From the NCBI RefSeq assembly GCF_900101045.1, contig NZ_FNFN01000012.1, forward strand, positions 1 to 64,000: 64,000 nt of DNA, given 5' to 3'. The notes below the pieces were generated by a model, which had not been told where the DNA came from, ran no database searches, and saw nothing but the letters and a program-made list of their open reading frames with translations. This DNA comes from Nocardioides sp. YR527 (GTDB lineage Bacteria > Actinomycetota > Actinomycetes > Propionibacteriales > Nocardioidaceae). Every line of letters begins with the position of its first letter. Positions within the stretch are counted from its first letter, which is position 1. This document shows positions 63,408 to 64,000 of the stretch, in pieces. Made by a program: the position numbers and the translations under genes.

Positions 63408-63814
63408 CGCGGGAAACCGCTGCGGGCAAGGGGAAGGCTTCTCCGGGCGAACGAAAATTCGTTCGCCCCACCGAGCAGAGACTCCTCCAGCGGAAAGAAA
63501 ATTCCTTCCACCAACCGACCCCATCCCGGCGGAGACGACTCACACGGCGAAAGGAATTTTCCTTCCACCAGCTGCCCCGCTCGCCCACCCCAGCGAAGCG
63601 ATCAGCCGACTCCCAGACCCCTACCCGACCCGAACCTCCGCACCAAACCCCTGCCGCCGACCCGATAGCCAGCCAAATCTTTTCTCGGCGACGGCCGGTG
63701 TCAAGGATCGCCGAAGGCGACCGGCGTCAGCCGGCGGCCGCAGGCCGTCCTTTACTCCGGACGCCGCCGAGAACACCCTCCCCGAAAGGGTCGGCGGCAA
63801 ACCCCAACCACAAA
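63408..63814. repeat. Dispersed intergenic repeat, copy 2 (407 bp) with a 50 bp insertion
   Basis: Nearly identical to 5362-5717 and in the same orientation. At 63698-63747 a 50 bp insert is flanked by the direct repeat GGCCG (63693-63697 and 63743-63747). The insert folds into three consecutive mini-hairpins: CGCC-GAA-GGCG, CCGGC-GTCA-GCCGG and GGCC-GCA-GGCC. The repeat occupies most of the 529 bp between the metallopeptidase-family gene and the convergent gene entering from the right edge. Confidence 0.9.
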
Positions 63815-63845
63815 ACACCCCGACCAAGAAGCGCCCGAAAGAAAC

Positions 63846-64000
63846 TCAGGGCTCCAACGGCAACGGCAACCCCGGAGCAACCCCAGCGGTACGCACCTCG
63901 GTCCGCAACGGCCGGAACGGAACCACTGCATCCCCATCCCCGCTCATCACCACCGCAGCGTTGATCGAGACACCCTCGGGCACCAGCTGGATCAGGGCTG
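63846..64000 (-). CDS. C-terminus of an unidentified protein (possibly DUF5719 family)
   Basis: Fifty-one codons open to the right edge, ending at TGA 63846-63848. The sequence (ALIQLVPEGVSINAAVVMSG, then AVVPFRPLRTEVRTAGV) is a beta-rich end of the kind seen in actinobacterial DUF5719 proteins, which usually lie near DUF3499 and whiB2/glycosyltransferase genes. Codon use is coding-like. The rest of the gene is outside the window, so the assignment is tentative. Confidence 0.5.
   Translation of the reverse strand, partial: ALIQLVPEGVSINAAVVMSGDGDAVVPFRPLRTEVRTAGVAPGLPLPLEP

Overview
The window is high-GC actinobacterial chromosome, most likely from Nocardioides or a close relative (Nocardioidaceae, Propionibacteriales). 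The evidence is the strong GC bias at third codon positions, frequent GTG and TTG starts, GTGA/ATGA stop-start overlaps, and long blocks of gene order shared with Mycobacterium tuberculosis: adnA-adnB, an ATL gene, moeZ, tetR, DUF3107, a ferritin-like gene and a DEAD-box helicase (compare Rv3201c-Rv3211); an MgtE-N gene, DUF1003, mrp and tatB (compare Rv1224-Rv1232c); and an Rv3235-like gene, secA, hpf, comF, lpqB, mtrB, mtrA, sahH, an SIS gene, manB, DUF3499 and a metallopeptidase-family gene (compare Rv3235-Rv3259). The genus is inference. I found no rRNA, tRNA, CRISPR array, IS transposase or prophage.

Layout. 1-1697: the end of an acyl-CoA carboxylase beta gene, its epsilon subunit, and a GT87-like membrane glycosyltransferase. 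1664-5282: a SigE-family sigma factor with a translationally coupled membrane protein, diverging from a DUF885 protein. 5283-5748: copy 1 of a dispersed repeat. 5749-12326: the AdnAB helicase-nuclease. 12382-14860: small DUF1905, DUF985 and hemerythrin genes, an acyltransferase and an alkyltransferase-like protein. 14908-16742: a secreted trypsin-like protease, a class F sortase and a small membrane-anchored partner. 16883-23889: moeZ, tetR, DUF3107, GlsB, a C39-like peptidase, a ferritin-like protein, a DEAD-box helicase and an L,D-transpeptidase. 24080-33286: an SDR; the DUF6758-PHP-MarC operon; two paralogous sulfotransferases around a phosphatase, an SDR, a MaoC hydratase and a glycosyltransferase; and a short DUF5302 gene. 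33300-36522: an Old Yellow Enzyme remnant, an acyl-CoA dehydrogenase and an endonuclease/phosphatase-PLD fusion. 36712-40739: MgtE-N, DUF1003, Mrp, TatB and the Rv3235-like gene. 40798-49000: SecA, a YcaQ-like glycosylase, a luciferase-like pseudogene, a hemerythrin, a NarL-type regulator, HPF and ComF. 48926-54583: LpqB-MtrB-MtrA and SahH. 54602-59720: an MFS protein, a DUF808 protein, and three tandem amino-acid-type binding-protein paralogues, the third a pseudogene. 59805-64000: SIS, Trm112-like, ManB, DUF3499, a metallopeptidase-family protein, repeat copy 2, and the C-terminus of one more gene.

How the genes fit together. Most of the window is core cell biology: envelope sensing (MtrAB-LpqB), export (SecA, TatB), ribosome hibernation (HPF), recombination (AdnAB), Fe-S assembly (Mrp), activated sulfur (MoeZ), the methyl cycle (SahH) and hexose-phosphate metabolism for glycans (ManB and the SIS protein). 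Accessory features concentrate at 15-17 kb, 27-36 kb and 54-60 kb. The most striking non-coding content is a set of long, nearly perfect inverted repeats at gene ends, a 350-400 bp repeat present twice between convergent genes (one copy carrying a 50 bp insert), and an inverted-repeat cassette read in frame inside adnA.
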